Positions 39,648-49,958 are shown, numbered from the stretch's first letter. The stretch is DNA of 64,000 bases from Pedobacter sp. JY14-1 (GCF_029269825.1 NZ_JARJHU010000008.1:722704-786703); one strand, 5' to 3'. Translations and numbers: made by a program. The notes: generated from the letters alone by a model not told the origin.

Positions 39648-41510
39648 ATGTTTAAAGAATATGATGTGATCGTTGTGGGCGGTGGGCATGCAGGATGCGA
39701 AGCAGCGGCAGCAGCAGCCAATTTGGGTTCTTCTGTTTTGCTCATTACGATGAATATGGAAACGATTGCCCAAATGAGTTGTAATCCGGCCATGGGTGGA
39801 GTAGCTAAAGGGCAAATTGTGCGGGAAATTGACGCATTGGGCGGATATTCAGGTATCATCAGTGACAAAACAACGCTTCAGTTCCGGATGCTGAACCTGT
39901 CAAAAGGCCCGGCAATGTGGAGTCCCAGATCTCAAAATGATCGAAAACGCTTCGCGGAGGAATGGCGACTGGCGCTGGAAAAAACGCCGAATATCGACTT
40001 CTGGCAAGATATGGTTAACGGATTATTGGTGAAAAATAAGCAGGTAGTCGGTGTCAGGACTTCTATTGGCGCAGAGATTAAAGCGAAGTCTGTAGTGCTC
40101 ACTAACGGCACCTTCCTGAATGGCGTGATCCATATTGGCGAAAAAAGATTTGGTGGCGGACGTACCGGAGAAAAAGCAGCAACCGGAATTACTGAACAAT
40201 TGGTAGAATTGGGCTTTGAGGCAGGGCGCATGAAGACCGGAACCCCGCCAAGAGTAGACGGAAGATCGTTGAATTATTCCCTAATGGAAGAGCAATGGGG
40301 GGATGAAAACCCGGGAAGATTTTCATATACAAATGTAGCGAGAAGAAGTGATCAACGCTGTTGCTGGATAACTTATACCAACCTCAATGTACATGAAACC
40401 TTAAAGGAGGGCTTTGAAAAGTCACCCATGTTCACTGGCAGAATCAAAGGACTTGGTCCTCGGTATTGCCCTTCGATAGAAGATAAAATTAACCGCTTTG
40501 CGGAGCGCGAAAGGCATCAGATTTTCGTAGAACCAGAAGGTTGGGATACCTGTGAAATCTACGTCAATGGTTTTTCTACTTCTTTACCGGAAGATGTGCA
40601 GTACCGTGCACTGACCCAAATTCCCGGATTTGAAAATGCGAAAATGTTCAGGCCGGGTTATGCGATCGAATATGACTTCTTCCCTCCAACCCAGCTAAAT
40701 CTTACTTTAGAGACAAAAAACATTGATAATCTATTTTTTGCAGGTCAGATTAATGGGACTACGGGCTATGAAGAGGCTGCTAGTCAGGGATTTATGGCAG
40801 GAATCAATGCACATCAGAAGATAAATGACCGCCACGAACTCATTCTGAAACGTTCGGAATCCTATATTGGTGTTTTGATTGACGATTTGGTTACTAAAGG
40901 TACGGAAGAACCTTACCGGATGTTCACTTCAAGGGCAGAACACAGGTTGTTATTACGTCAAGACAATGCGGATATCCGCCTCTCCCCTATCGGGCATGAA
41001 CTGGGATTGATCAGCGATGAACGCCTGGAACTGGTGAACCGTAAAATTGAGGATTCGGACTCGATCGTTGCCTTTACAAAAAAACAAAGTATAACAATGG
41101 ATGCAGCCAATGCACTGTTGACTACTCTGGGAACAAGTCCTGTGCAACAGAATGTAAAACTGTTCAATTTGCTAAGCAGACCCCAAATAGACATCAATGA
41201 CCTGAGGACAGCTAGTGAAGACTTTGAAAATCTTCTTCAGCACTATGGAGCCGACACGATCCAACAGGCAGAAATCAAAATTAAGTACGAAAGTTATTTT
41301 GAGAAAGAAAAGGAGATCGTAGAGAAAATGCAGAAGATGGAAGACCGCGATATCAATCCTGAGTTTGACTATAATCAATTGACATCGCTGTCAAAGGAAG
41401 CCAGAGAAAAGTTGCTAAAAATAAAACCGCGTACTTTAGGGCAAGCATCGCGAATTTCCGGCGTATCTCCCTCCGATATCTCCGTTTTAATGGTGCATAT
41501 CAGCAAGTAA
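39648..41510 (+). CDS. mnmG: tRNA uridine-5-carboxymethylaminomethyl modification enzyme MnmG
   Basis: 620 residues of the GidA/MnmG family: FAD-binding VIVVGGGHAGCEAAAAAANLG, then SCNPAMGGVAKGQIVREIDALGG, MKTGTPPRVDGRS, and FFAGQINGTTGYEEAASQG, all diagnostic. With MnmE it modifies U34 of certain tRNAs. Like its neighbour at 41654 it uses more A/T at third codon positions than genes in the first 24 kb. Two parS-like palindromes lie just upstream. Confidence 0.97.
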   Translation: MFKEYDVIVVGGGHAGCEAAAAAANLGSSVLLITMNMETIAQMSCNPAMGGVAKGQIVREIDALGGYSGIISDKTTLQFRMLNLSKGPAMWSPRSQNDRKRFAEEWRLALEKTPNIDFWQDMVNGLLVKNKQVVGVRTSIGAEIKAKSVVLTNGTFLNGVIHIGEKRFGGGRTGEKAATGITEQLVELGFEAGRMKTGTPPRVDGRSLNYSLMEEQWGDENPGRFSYTNVARRSDQRCCWITYTNLNVHETLKEGFEKSPMFTGRIKGLGPRYCPSIEDKINRFAERERHQIFVEPEGWDTCEIYVNGFSTSLPEDVQYRALTQIPGFENAKMFRPGYAIEYDFFPPTQLNLTLETKNIDNLFFAGQINGTTGYEEAASQGFMAGINAHQKINDRHELILKRSESYIGVLIDDLVTKGTEEPYRMFTSRAEHRLLLRQDNADIRLSPIGHELGLISDERLELVNRKIEDSDSIVAFTKKQSITMDAANALLTTLGTSPVQQNVKLFNLLSRPQIDINDLRTASEDFENLLQHYGADTIQQAEIKIKYESYFEKEKEIVEKMQKMEDRDINPEFDYNQLTSLSKEAREKLLKIKPRTLGQASRISGVSPSDISVLMVHISK

Positions 41511-41653
41511 TAGCTAAATAACTGTGAATCAAACACATAAGTACATACTGAACAAGATTTACAATGACTGAATTAAAGCCCTTATCAGCCATTTTTAAAA
41601 GTTTTTAATATAATCAGTCCAAAAAGACTAAAAATCCGTTAGAACGCATTAAA

Positions 41654-43285
41654 ATGACCAAATACGAAGACATGCATTTTTTAAGGAAGATCATTGCTTT
41701 TTTCTGCTTAACTGTGGCCATATACGGCTGTGCAAGTATCCAGCAGCCGCAGGGTGGGCCCAGGGACACCACTCCACCCCAGGTGGTCAAGATGATACCT
41801 GAAAACAGAACGGTCAATTTTAATGCGAAAAAAGTAACCATTGAATTCGATGAATATTTCAAACTCCAGAATGAATTTAAAGAATTTTCAATATCACCTG
41901 AACTCAACCGCCCTCCCCTGCTGAAGAAAAAAGGAAAAAAACTGGAAATCACATTTCCGGACAGTCTGGAAAAAAATACCACTTATACACTGAACTTCGG
42001 TAAATCCATTGCCGATGTCAACGAAAGTAATGTAGCCAAGAACTTAACCTATGTGCTGGGCACAGGTCCTAAGCTGGACTCGCTGAGTATATCAGGCAGG
42101 ATTACCAACGCCATCACCGGACTACCGGAATTAGATGTGATTGCCTTTATACTTCCTTTGAATAAAGATACACTGTTTGGAAAGGGAAAACCTTCTATCT
42201 ATACCACGACGGATAGCAGCGGACTATACACGCTCAGCAATCTACGTGAGGATACTTATAAGATTTACGCGCTGAAAGACAAAAATGGCGATAAAATCTA
42301 CATGCAAAGTACCGATGAGGTAGGCTTTATAAAAGATTCCGTACACCTTGATAAGAAATTAGACAGCGTGAATATGGTCATATTCAAAGAAAAAGCTGCT
42401 ACATTCCGGCTAATGGAAAAAAAAATTGGGCCAGATGGCGTAATTTCTATGGTTTTCAACCAAAAACTGAAGAATCCAGAAGTTACAGTAAATGAACCCG
42501 AGGGGCTCAATGCATCTAAAAAAATAAAATTCAGTAAAGAAAATGATTCGCTCAGACTCTGGCTCAGTGATCTGAGCTTCGACTCTACCAAGGTCAGTAT
42601 AAAAGATAGCGGAAAACTATTGCAGACAACCACTCTGACAAGGGGTAAAAAAGAAACCTACCTAAGAAATCTTATGATTTCAGATAACCTGGAAAGTGCG
42701 CTATTGAACCCAAATAAGGGTTTCAGATTGAATTTTAACTTCCCGATTGAAAAAATAGATCCTTCTAAAATCATATTCATGGAAGACTCTGTTCCAAAGA
42801 CTGATTTTACACTCGTAAAGGACAGTGCTGATTTTCTTAGTTATGTGCTTAAATATCCCTGGAAACTAAAAAAAACCTATAATATTAAGTTTGAACCTGA
42901 AGCGCTGACCACGATGTACAATTCCGGCAACAAAGAATTCACGAAGACATTCACTGTAGCTGGAAAAGACAATTATGGCACACTGAAAGTGACAATCATC
43001 CCGCCCGAAAAGGACAAGAGCTATATATTGGAAGTGATCAACGAGAATAAAGCTATAGTGAATACAATCGTAGTGAAAAAGGATACTACCGCAATTTTTG
43101 CCAACTACCGGGCAGGCAAGTACTTTATCCGCATCATATACGATACCAATAAAAATGGCATATGGGACACGGGAAATGTTGCAGAAAGACAACAGCCAGA
43201 GAAAATATGGACTGAACCTAAAGAAATGTCTATCAGGGCACTTTGGGAACGCAACGAAGTAATTAATATACCTCCGGAAAAGTAA
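41654..43285 (+). CDS. Big_5 (Ig-like) domain lipoprotein
   Basis: 543 residues. The lipobox is VAIYGCASIQ, followed by QPQGGPRDTTPPQV, the typical start of Bacteroidota surface lipoproteins with an N-terminal Big_5 domain (about residues 38-130, TLNFGKSIADVN). A carboxypeptidase-regulatory-like beta sandwich may follow (GRITNAITGLPELDV, about 145-215), then unrecognised beta-rich sequence. Function unknown; an envelope role is likely. An ATG at 41672 could be the true start. The gene is notably A/T-rich. Confidence 0.85.
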   Translation: MTKYEDMHFLRKIIAFFCLTVAIYGCASIQQPQGGPRDTTPPQVVKMIPENRTVNFNAKKVTIEFDEYFKLQNEFKEFSISPELNRPPLLKKKGKKLEITFPDSLEKNTTYTLNFGKSIADVNESNVAKNLTYVLGTGPKLDSLSISGRITNAITGLPELDVIAFILPLNKDTLFGKGKPSIYTTTDSSGLYTLSNLREDTYKIYALKDKNGDKIYMQSTDEVGFIKDSVHLDKKLDSVNMVIFKEKAATFRLMEKKIGPDGVISMVFNQKLKNPEVTVNEPEGLNASKKIKFSKENDSLRLWLSDLSFDSTKVSIKDSGKLLQTTTLTRGKKETYLRNLMISDNLESALLNPNKGFRLNFNFPIEKIDPSKIIFMEDSVPKTDFTLVKDSADFLSYVLKYPWKLKKTYNIKFEPEALTTMYNSGNKEFTKTFTVAGKDNYGTLKVTIIPPEKDKSYILEVINENKAIVNTIVVKKDTTAIFANYRAGKYFIRIIYDTNKNGIWDTGNVAERQQPEKIWTEPKEMSIRALWERNEVINIPPEK

Positions 43286-43288
43286 CTT

Positions 43289-43798
43289 CTATTTGAACCA
43301 GCCTGAATACATGATGTAATTGTCCGGTAATCGCTCAAGTAAGGCCCGCTGCTCATCGGAAATCGGCTTGATCTTTCTGGCAGGCGTACCTGCATAGAGA
43401 TAGCCACTTTCACAACGTGTGTTTTCCAATACCACACTACCGGCAGCTATAATTACATAATCTTCTACCAGGACATGATCCATTACAATAGCGCCCATAC
43501 CTACCAGAATGTGGTCTTTTAATGTGCAACCATGTACAATGGCATTGTGCCCTACGGATACCCTGTTTCCGATTGTGGTAGCCGCCTTCTGGTAAGTGGC
43601 ATGAATTACGGCGCCATCCTGGATATTGCTGTCGTCACCTATTGTGATGCTGTTCACATCGCCCCTCACCACGGCATTGAACCATACCGAACAGCGGTTG
43701 CCAATCGTCACCGCTCCTACTATGGTCGCATTGGAGGCAATAAAACAGTCCTCACCCCATACAGGGCTGGTATTTCTAACTGGTAAGATTACAGGCAT
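43289..43798 (-). CDS. gamma-carbonic anhydrase family protein
   Basis: 169 residues of hexapeptide repeats. The three zinc His residues fit GAVIHATYQK and SVGHNAIVHGC, and the C-terminal helix follows YAGTPARKIKPIS. Members (YrdA, PaaY, CaiE-like) bind metal and some have carbonic anhydrase activity; activity here is not certain. It lies 17 bases after nadB. Confidence 0.92.
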   Translation of the reverse strand: MPVILPVRNTSPVWGEDCFIASNATIVGAVTIGNRCSVWFNAVVRGDVNSITIGDDSNIQDGAVIHATYQKAATTIGNRVSVGHNAIVHGCTLKDHILVGMGAIVMDHVLVEDYVIIAAGSVVLENTRCESGYLYAGTPARKIKPISDEQRALLERLPDNYIMYSGWFK

Positions 43799-43815
43799 TA
43801 TATAGTGCTTATTTT

Positions 43816-45402
43816 TTAAAAAATCGTGTCTTTCAGCTTTGCTTCATGAGTGGGATAGTCTGTTGTATAGTGCAGTCCCCTGCTCTCCTTCCTGGCCATC
43901 GCAGACTTAATTACTACAAAAGCTACCTGTATGATATTTCTAAGTTCACATAATTTAACGGAAACCTTGTTTTCCTTATAAAAAGCTTCTGTTTCCTGGT
44001 GAAGCAGGTACAACCTGCGCATAGCCCGTTCCAGTCTGAAATCTGAACGCACGATACCTACATAATCACTCATTAGTTTCTGTGTCTCCCTCAGGTTGTG
44101 CGTAACCAGAATATCCTCATTGGACTGTACTACTCCCTGATCGTTCCAGTCTGGAATGTGGTCAGGAATGACATTATGTTTATAGTTGGCTGCTACATGT
44201 TCATAAATACGGTGTGCAAATACAGGCGCCTCAAGTAAGGAATTGGAAGCCAACCGGTTTGCGCCATGCAGGCCTGTTGACGAACATTCGCCGACCGCAT
44301 ACAGGTTCCTGATAGAAGAGCGGCCGTACTCGTCCACCATAATCCCGCCACACATGTAATGCGCAGCCGGCGTAACGGGAATGAGGTCTTTTGTCATATC
44401 GATTCCGATAGAAAGGCATTTGGCGTAGATATTCGGGAAGTGGGCCAGTAAATCGGCTTTTTTCCTGTGCCTGATATCCAGATAAACAAAATCTTCTCCG
44501 GATTTCTTCATTTCCGCATCTATTGCCCGCGCCACAATATCCCTTGGAGCAAGTGAGCCCCGTTTATCGTAATCATACATAAACTCCTCACCGTCCTTGC
44601 GTCTCAGCACACCACCGAAACCTCTCACGGCCTCTGATATCAGAAAAGCAGGATACTCACCAGGATTGTACAACGCTGTTGGATGGAACTGAATAAATTC
44701 CATATTGCGTAATTTTCCTTTTGCCCTGTAAACCATAGCCATGCCGTCACCTGTTGCAATGACCGGATTGGTCGTACTGGAATAAATATGTCCCGCACCT
44801 CCGGAAGCCATGATGGTCACATTTGCCAATATCTTTTCCACATCGTTAAGCTCTGTGTTAAAGGCATATATACCGTAACAGTTGATATCCTCCGTGCTTT
44901 TGTCCACATGTATCCCGAGATGATGCTGGGTGATCAGTTCCAGGCAGAAGTAATGTGTTAATATCTCAATATTATTATTCTGGTGTATCTGTCTTAAAAG
45001 TACACTCTCGATCTCATAACCTGTAACGTCCTTATAATGAAGTACCCTGTGTTCGGAATGCCCGCCTTCCTTAGCCAGATCATACACACCTTTTGGGTCT
45101 TTATCAAAATTAATCCCGTAGTCTATAATCTCCTGGATACGCTGGGGGCCCTCTTTTACAACAATTTCAACAATACGTTCGTCGCAAAGCCCGTCCCCCG
45201 CAATAAGTGTATCTTCGATATGCTTTTCAAAGGAATCATCTTTGTCTACCACTACGGCAACCCCGCCCTGAGCGTATTTTGTATTGGACTCATCTTCATT
45301 TGACTTTGTGACTATCAGTACTTTACCATGTTTTGCAGCCTTAAGTGCAAAACTAAGCCCTGCGATGCCTGATCCGATGACTAAAAAATCTACTTTCCTC
45401 AT
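43816..45402 (-). CDS. nadB: L-aspartate oxidase
   Basis: 528 residues: FAD-binding VIGSGIAGLSFALKAAKHG, then KYAQGGVAVVVDKDDSFEKH, and HPTALYNPGEYPAFLISEAVRGFGG with HYMCGGIMVDEYGRSS, diagnostic for NadB. It oxidises aspartate to iminoaspartate, which NadA condenses with dihydroxyacetone phosphate to make quinolinate. nadA is divergent across a 452-base gap. Confidence 0.96.
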   Translation of the reverse strand: MRKVDFLVIGSGIAGLSFALKAAKHGKVLIVTKSNEDESNTKYAQGGVAVVVDKDDSFEKHIEDTLIAGDGLCDERIVEIVVKEGPQRIQEIIDYGINFDKDPKGVYDLAKEGGHSEHRVLHYKDVTGYEIESVLLRQIHQNNNIEILTHYFCLELITQHHLGIHVDKSTEDINCYGIYAFNTELNDVEKILANVTIMASGGAGHIYSSTTNPVIATGDGMAMVYRAKGKLRNMEFIQFHPTALYNPGEYPAFLISEAVRGFGGVLRRKDGEEFMYDYDKRGSLAPRDIVARAIDAEMKKSGEDFVYLDIRHRKKADLLAHFPNIYAKCLSIGIDMTKDLIPVTPAAHYMCGGIMVDEYGRSSIRNLYAVGECSSTGLHGANRLASNSLLEAPVFAHRIYEHVAANYKHNVIPDHIPDWNDQGVVQSNEDILVTHNLRETQKLMSDYVGIVRSDFRLERAMRRLYLLHQETEAFYKENKVSVKLCELRNIIQVAFVVIKSAMARKESRGLHYTTDYPTHEAKLKDTIF

Positions 45403-45854
45403 TTTCTATACTAAAAGCCTGTTTTCCCCAACATGTTAACAACTCGAACAATACTGTTAAATGATTGTCTATAGAAAACGAACAAATATTTTTGATTGTT
45501 TAAAGCTAAATGAAAAACCGAATTTGACACAATATTTTAAACGAATTTTCAGCTGAAAAGAACAGTTTATCCACTTTTTCCAAATACCTTAAAAATACAC
45601 ATCTGACTATTGATAAATTTTTGGGCACCTATGTACTCAATTGTAAATCAGTAGAAAAGTTGATTGAACATGTAATCTCAATGTTAGTAAATTATGAATA
45701 ACTCATATTTAACTAATAAAAAATGGAAATTTGTAAACAATACTAACACCCTAATAAACCATAAGAGTTCATTTATATAAAGAAATTATTTTTTATTGAA
45801 GTGTCGAAAGCTGCGTACCTTTATGGCAGATTCAAAATCAAAAGTTAACCGGAG
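45403..45854. other. 452-base AT-rich intergenic region between nadB and nadA
   Basis: No gene is supported on either strand. It contains the promoters of the divergent nadB and nadA genes (a -7-like TACCTTTA at 45816-45823 faces nadA), long A/T runs, one near-match to a DnaA box (TTATCCACT, 45567-45575) and one weaker reverse copy (TATGAATAA, 45693-45701). It is the longest gene-free stretch in the window. Confidence 0.7.
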
Positions 45855-46811
45855 ATGGATACCCTGATAGACCCTAAGCTGGATCTTTTCGAAGAGATAG
45901 AGAGATTAAAGAAGGAAAAGAATGCGATTATACTGGCTCACTATTACCAGGAACCTGATATACAGGATGTTGCTGACTATATTGGAGATAGCCTGGGCTT
46001 ATCCCAGGAAGCTGCAAAGACAGATGCTGATGTAATTGTATTTGCGGGGGTACACTTTATGGCCGAGACAGCCAAGATTCTTTCGCCTTCAAAAAAGGTA
46101 TTGCTTCCGGATGTAAAGGCCGGTTGTTCACTCGCTGATAGCTGCCCACCGCATTTGTTCAGGAAATTTAAGGAAAAGTATCCTGACCATGTGGTGATCA
46201 CTTATGTCAACTGCACGGCAGAGCTCAAAGCGCTGAGTGATATTGTCTGCACTTCTACGAATGCGGTCCAGATTGTGGAAAGTTTACCTAAGGACACCAA
46301 GATCATTTTTGGTCCGGATAAGAACCTGGGGGCCTGGGTAGCAAAAAAGACAGGACGTGACCTGGTGTTGTGGAACGGGGCCTGTATGGTACACGAAATC
46401 TTTTCGAGGGAGAAGATCACCAGATTAAGGGAGCGCCATCCGCGTGCAAAGTTCATTGCGCATCCCGAGTGTGAGGAAGCAGTACTGCAACTGGCTGACT
46501 ATATCGGTTCTACTACCGGGCTGCTTAAATATACGGTGAACAGCGATGCAGATGAGTTTATCGTGGCTACTGAAAGTGGGATCATTCACCAGATGGAGAA
46601 GGAAAACCCCGGAAAAACCTTTATACCGGCACCACCGAATAATAATTGTGCGTGTAATGACTGCCCGTATATGAAGCGTAATACGCTGGAAAAGCTTTAT
46701 TTGTGCATGAAAAATGATACACCGGAGGTAGATGTTCCTGCACATATCATCACAGCTGCCAGGAAGCCCATTGAGAGAATGCTGGAAATATCGGCCGGTC
46801 TTGGCCTTTAA
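45855..46811 (+). CDS. nadA: quinolinate synthase
   Basis: 318 residues of the NadA A-type family: IILAHYYQEPDIQDVADYIGDSLGLSQ at the N-terminus, VITYVNCTAELKALSD, and a C-terminal iron-sulfur Cys cluster (NNCACNDCPYMKRNTL); other 4Fe-4S Cys candidates include those of VNCTAE and WNGACMVHE. Divergent from nadB and probably co-regulated. thiL begins 18 bases downstream. Confidence 0.96.
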   Translation: MDTLIDPKLDLFEEIERLKKEKNAIILAHYYQEPDIQDVADYIGDSLGLSQEAAKTDADVIVFAGVHFMAETAKILSPSKKVLLPDVKAGCSLADSCPPHLFRKFKEKYPDHVVITYVNCTAELKALSDIVCTSTNAVQIVESLPKDTKIIFGPDKNLGAWVAKKTGRDLVLWNGACMVHEIFSREKITRLRERHPRAKFIAHPECEEAVLQLADYIGSTTGLLKYTVNSDADEFIVATESGIIHQMEKENPGKTFIPAPPNNNCACNDCPYMKRNTLEKLYLCMKNDTPEVDVPAHIITAARKPIERMLEISAGLGL

Positions 46812-46829
46812 TTGAAAAAAGGAGATACA

Positions 46830-47876
46830 ATGTTTGAGAATAAGGAACGTACGGATATTGCTGAACTGGGTGAGTTTGGTCTGATCAGGCATCTTACGGA
46901 TAATTTTACCCTGCAGCACGAGAGCAGCGTTAAGGGAATCGGTGATGACGCCGCCGTTTTGGATTTCAAAGATAAACAGGTACTGATATCTACAGACTTG
47001 TTGCTGGAAGGTATCCATTTTGACCTGGCCTATGTGCCGCTTGTGCATTTGGGTTATAAGGCTGTTCAGGTCAATCTGAGCGATATTTATGCGATGAACG
47101 GTATTGCTACCCAGGTTACCGTATCCATTGGCTTGTCGAGCAGATTTCCGCTGGAGGCTGTTGAAGAGATCTATAAGGGAGTCCGGCTGGCCTGCGATAA
47201 GTTTAATATCGATCTGGTAGGAGGTGATACTTCTTCAAGCAAACAGGGGCTTGTCATCAGTGTAACCAGTATCGGTTATGCCAGTAAAGATGAGATATGT
47301 TATCGGAACGGAGCCAGGGAGGGTGACCTGATCTGTGTTTCCGGTGATCTCGGAGGTGCTTATGTAGGTTTGCAGATATTGGAACGTGAGAAGCTGATCT
47401 TTCTGGAAAACCCGAATATACAGCCTGATCTGGAGGGAAAGGATTATGTCATTGAACGGCAGCTGAAGCCGGAAGGCCGGCGGGATATCGTTGATCTGTT
47501 GTCCCAGCTGAAGATCAGGCCAACTTCGATGATCGATGTATCTGATGGACTTGCATCTGAATTGCTGCACATCTGCCAGCAGTCGGATAAAGGATGTGCG
47601 CTTTATGAGGAAAAAATACCGATTGATCCGGTAACTTACGAAACCGCAAGAGAGTTGGGCCTGGACCCTACTGTGTGTGCATTAAGTGGCGGAGAAGATT
47701 ATGAATTGCTGTTTACCATCAGCCAGTCTGACTACGATAAGCTGAAACATGATGTGGATGTCAGCGTCATAGGCTACATTACTGAAAAGAATGAAGGCTG
47801 TCGGATGGTTTCCAAGTCTGACGTGATTCATGAACTTAAGGCACAGGGCTGGAATGCCTTTCATAAGATGGGCTGA
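46830..47876 (+). CDS. thiL: thiamine-monophosphate kinase
   Basis: 348 residues from the ATG at 46830, preceded by an AGGAGA ribosome-binding-site-like sequence; an in-frame TTG lies 18 bases upstream. ThiL signatures: IGDDAAVLDFKDKQVLISTDLLLEGIHFDL, NLSDIYAMNG, VGGDTSSSKQGLVIS and CALSGGEDYELLFTI. It makes thiamine diphosphate from thiamine monophosphate. Apparently co-transcribed with nadA. Confidence 0.95.
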   Translation: MFENKERTDIAELGEFGLIRHLTDNFTLQHESSVKGIGDDAAVLDFKDKQVLISTDLLLEGIHFDLAYVPLVHLGYKAVQVNLSDIYAMNGIATQVTVSIGLSSRFPLEAVEEIYKGVRLACDKFNIDLVGGDTSSSKQGLVISVTSIGYASKDEICYRNGAREGDLICVSGDLGGAYVGLQILEREKLIFLENPNIQPDLEGKDYVIERQLKPEGRRDIVDLLSQLKIRPTSMIDVSDGLASELLHICQQSDKGCALYEEKIPIDPVTYETARELGLDPTVCALSGGEDYELLFTISQSDYDKLKHDVDVSVIGYITEKNEGCRMVSKSDVIHELKAQGWNAFHKMG

Positions 47877-47881
47877 AACCT

Positions 47882-49123
47882 TTAGTTTTCCTCACCCGGG
47901 TCTGAAAATCTGGTATTGATCTGCTTACTGGTCTTCGCTCCGAGTTTCCGGATCTTTTCGGCAGCAGAGACAAGGTTACCGTTGCCGCTGTGCAGTTTAT
48001 TCATGGCTTTATCCCAGGATTCACTGCCTTGTCTCAGGTATTTTCCTATATTTTCCATGTCTCCGATGAAACCTGCAAGTTTATCATAAATGCTACCGCC
48101 CAGCCTGGCGATTTCCATGACGTTATTGGTTTGTCTTTCGTGTTTCCAGATACTGGAGATGGTGCGTAGCGTCGCTAATAGGGTTGAAGGGCTTACGATG
48201 ACTACTTTCCGGTCCCAGGCATAATTAAAGAGATCGTTGTCATTTTGTACTGCAATGCCGAAAGAAGATTCTATCGGAATGAACAACAGCACAAAATCAG
48301 GAGAGATGATGCCATAAAGTTCCGAATAATTCTTAAGTGATAGGCCCTGCACATGTGCTTTTATCGAAGCAATGTGCTGTTTTAGTGAATGTTCCCTTTC
48401 TGTATCATCGCTGGTTGCGGTCATCCGTTCATAGGCAGAAAGCGATACTTTAGCGTCAATAACAAGGTGCTTCTGGTCGGGCAGATCTATGATGACGTCT
48501 GGCTGCATCCTCAGCCCATCCTCATTTTTGAGACTGACCTGTATCCTGTATTCCCGGTCCCTGACCAGTCCTGAATGTTCAAGTATCCGTTCCAGGATAA
48601 TTTCTCCCCAGTTTCCCTGTTTTTTGGTATCGCCCTTAAGTGCCCTCGTGAGGTTAATGGCATCTTCCCGGATCTGCAGGTTTTGTTCCATGAGCTGACT
48701 GATAACTCCTTTCAAGGTATTTCTTTCATTGGACTCATACTGATACGCCTGGTTTATCTTCTGCTCAAACGCCTTGATATTTTCTTTCAGAGGCGATAGA
48801 ATGGTATCCAGATTAGCCCGGTTCTGTTCCGTAAAGCGCGCTGACTTTTCTTCAAGCAGCCTGCCTGCAATGGATTCAAATTCATGCTTTGATTTTTGTT
48901 GAATATCTTTCAGATAATCCTCCTGGCGTCGATTAAGCTCCTGCTGGGCACGCAGGTTTTCTTCTGCCCTTATGTATTGAATTTGCATTGAAGAGAGGTC
49001 GGAACGCAGCTGCTCGATCTGCATTTCCAATTTTTTATTTTCCAGCTTCAGCGCCTGGCTGGATTTGACGTAGAATAGGGATACTAATATTATGATCAAT
49101 ATGGCTGCTATTATGGTTTCCAT
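47882..49123 (-). CDS. rmuC: DNA recombination protein RmuC
   Basis: 413 residues: an N-terminal membrane segment (about 4-20), a coiled coil (about 22-150), and the RmuC nuclease-like domain (about 155-380) with GNWGEIILERILEHSGL, DGLRMQPDVIIDLPDQKHLVIDAKVSL and LLFIPIESSFGIAVQ. RmuC is linked to DNA recombination or inversion control; its exact reaction is unproven. It converges on thiL with a five-base gap. Confidence 0.94.
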   Translation of the reverse strand: METIIAAILIIILVSLFYVKSSQALKLENKKLEMQIEQLRSDLSSMQIQYIRAEENLRAQQELNRRQEDYLKDIQQKSKHEFESIAGRLLEEKSARFTEQNRANLDTILSPLKENIKAFEQKINQAYQYESNERNTLKGVISQLMEQNLQIREDAINLTRALKGDTKKQGNWGEIILERILEHSGLVRDREYRIQVSLKNEDGLRMQPDVIIDLPDQKHLVIDAKVSLSAYERMTATSDDTEREHSLKQHIASIKAHVQGLSLKNYSELYGIISPDFVLLFIPIESSFGIAVQNDNDLFNYAWDRKVVIVSPSTLLATLRTISSIWKHERQTNNVMEIARLGGSIYDKLAGFIGDMENIGKYLRQGSESWDKAMNKLHSGNGNLVSAAEKIRKLGAKTSKQINTRFSDPGEEN

Positions 49124-49247
49124 TACTAAATTTTTTATCTTTTAAAAGTAAGTATTTTTTTTACAGATACCGGTAAATTAAGGATCTTTTGGAATTGGGA
49201 ATGCTTTTTGATATGTAGCATTTATACCTGCTGAAAAACTGAAAACA

Positions 49248-49943
49248 ATGGTTGTTTATCTGATTTTGGTACTTCCGGTGCTTGTCTTAAGTATTTTTGT
49301 ACAGTGGCGTTTCAGAAGCCGCTTTGCCAAGTATACAGAAATGCAGCTCAATTCCGGATATTCAGGAAAGGAAGTTGCTGAAAAAATGCTGCGCGATAAC
49401 GGGATATTTGACGTGAAGGTAATGAGCACGGAAAAGCAATTGTCTGATCATTATAATCCTGACCAGAAAACGATTAATCTGAGTACAGATGTATATTACG
49501 GACGTAGTGTTGCCGCAGCCGCTGTCGCGGCACATGAATGTGGCCATGCGGTACAGCAGGCAAAGGCTTACGGATGGCTCAGCCTTCGGAGCAGTATGAT
49601 CCCTGTGGTCAGTATCACCTCTAACTTGCTGCAATGGGTGCTGATCTTTGGTCTGATGATGATTGCTCTGACTTTTAATCCGATAATATTGGGTATCGGG
49701 GTTGCCGGGCTGGCATTGATTACTTTGTTCAGCATTGTGACCTTGCCTGTGGAATTTGATGCCAGCAAAAGGGCATTGACCTGGCTTAAGGCAAATAAGG
49801 ATATATTATATACGTCTGAAGAACATGCCCAGGCGAAAGATGCGCTGTGGTGGGCAGCCATGACGTATGTAGTTGCTGCTTTAGGCGCAATGACGAATCT
49901 GATTTACTACTTGTCAGTATTGTTTGGCCGGTCAAGAAACTGA
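49248..49943 (+). CDS. zinc metallopeptidase, YugP type
   Basis: 231 residues with an N-terminal membrane helix (about 2-18), the HExxH zinc motif in AAHECGHAVQQ (about residues 90-100), and two further hydrophobic stretches (about 117-165). The SKRALTWL segment and a final membrane segment are typical of the YugP family of membrane neutral zinc peptidases. Substrate unknown. Confidence 0.92.
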   Translation: MVVYLILVLPVLVLSIFVQWRFRSRFAKYTEMQLNSGYSGKEVAEKMLRDNGIFDVKVMSTEKQLSDHYNPDQKTINLSTDVYYGRSVAAAAVAAHECGHAVQQAKAYGWLSLRSSMIPVVSITSNLLQWVLIFGLMMIALTFNPIILGIGVAGLALITLFSIVTLPVEFDASKRALTWLKANKDILYTSEEHAQAKDALWWAAMTYVVAALGAMTNLIYYLSVLFGRSRN

Positions 49944-49958
49944 CCTTCCTGCAGGTAA

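Noticed and set aside
43289..43798. Second LpxA/LpxD-like acyltransferase
   Set aside because: Hexapeptide repeats are shared, but the His positions and short length match gamma-carbonic anhydrases.
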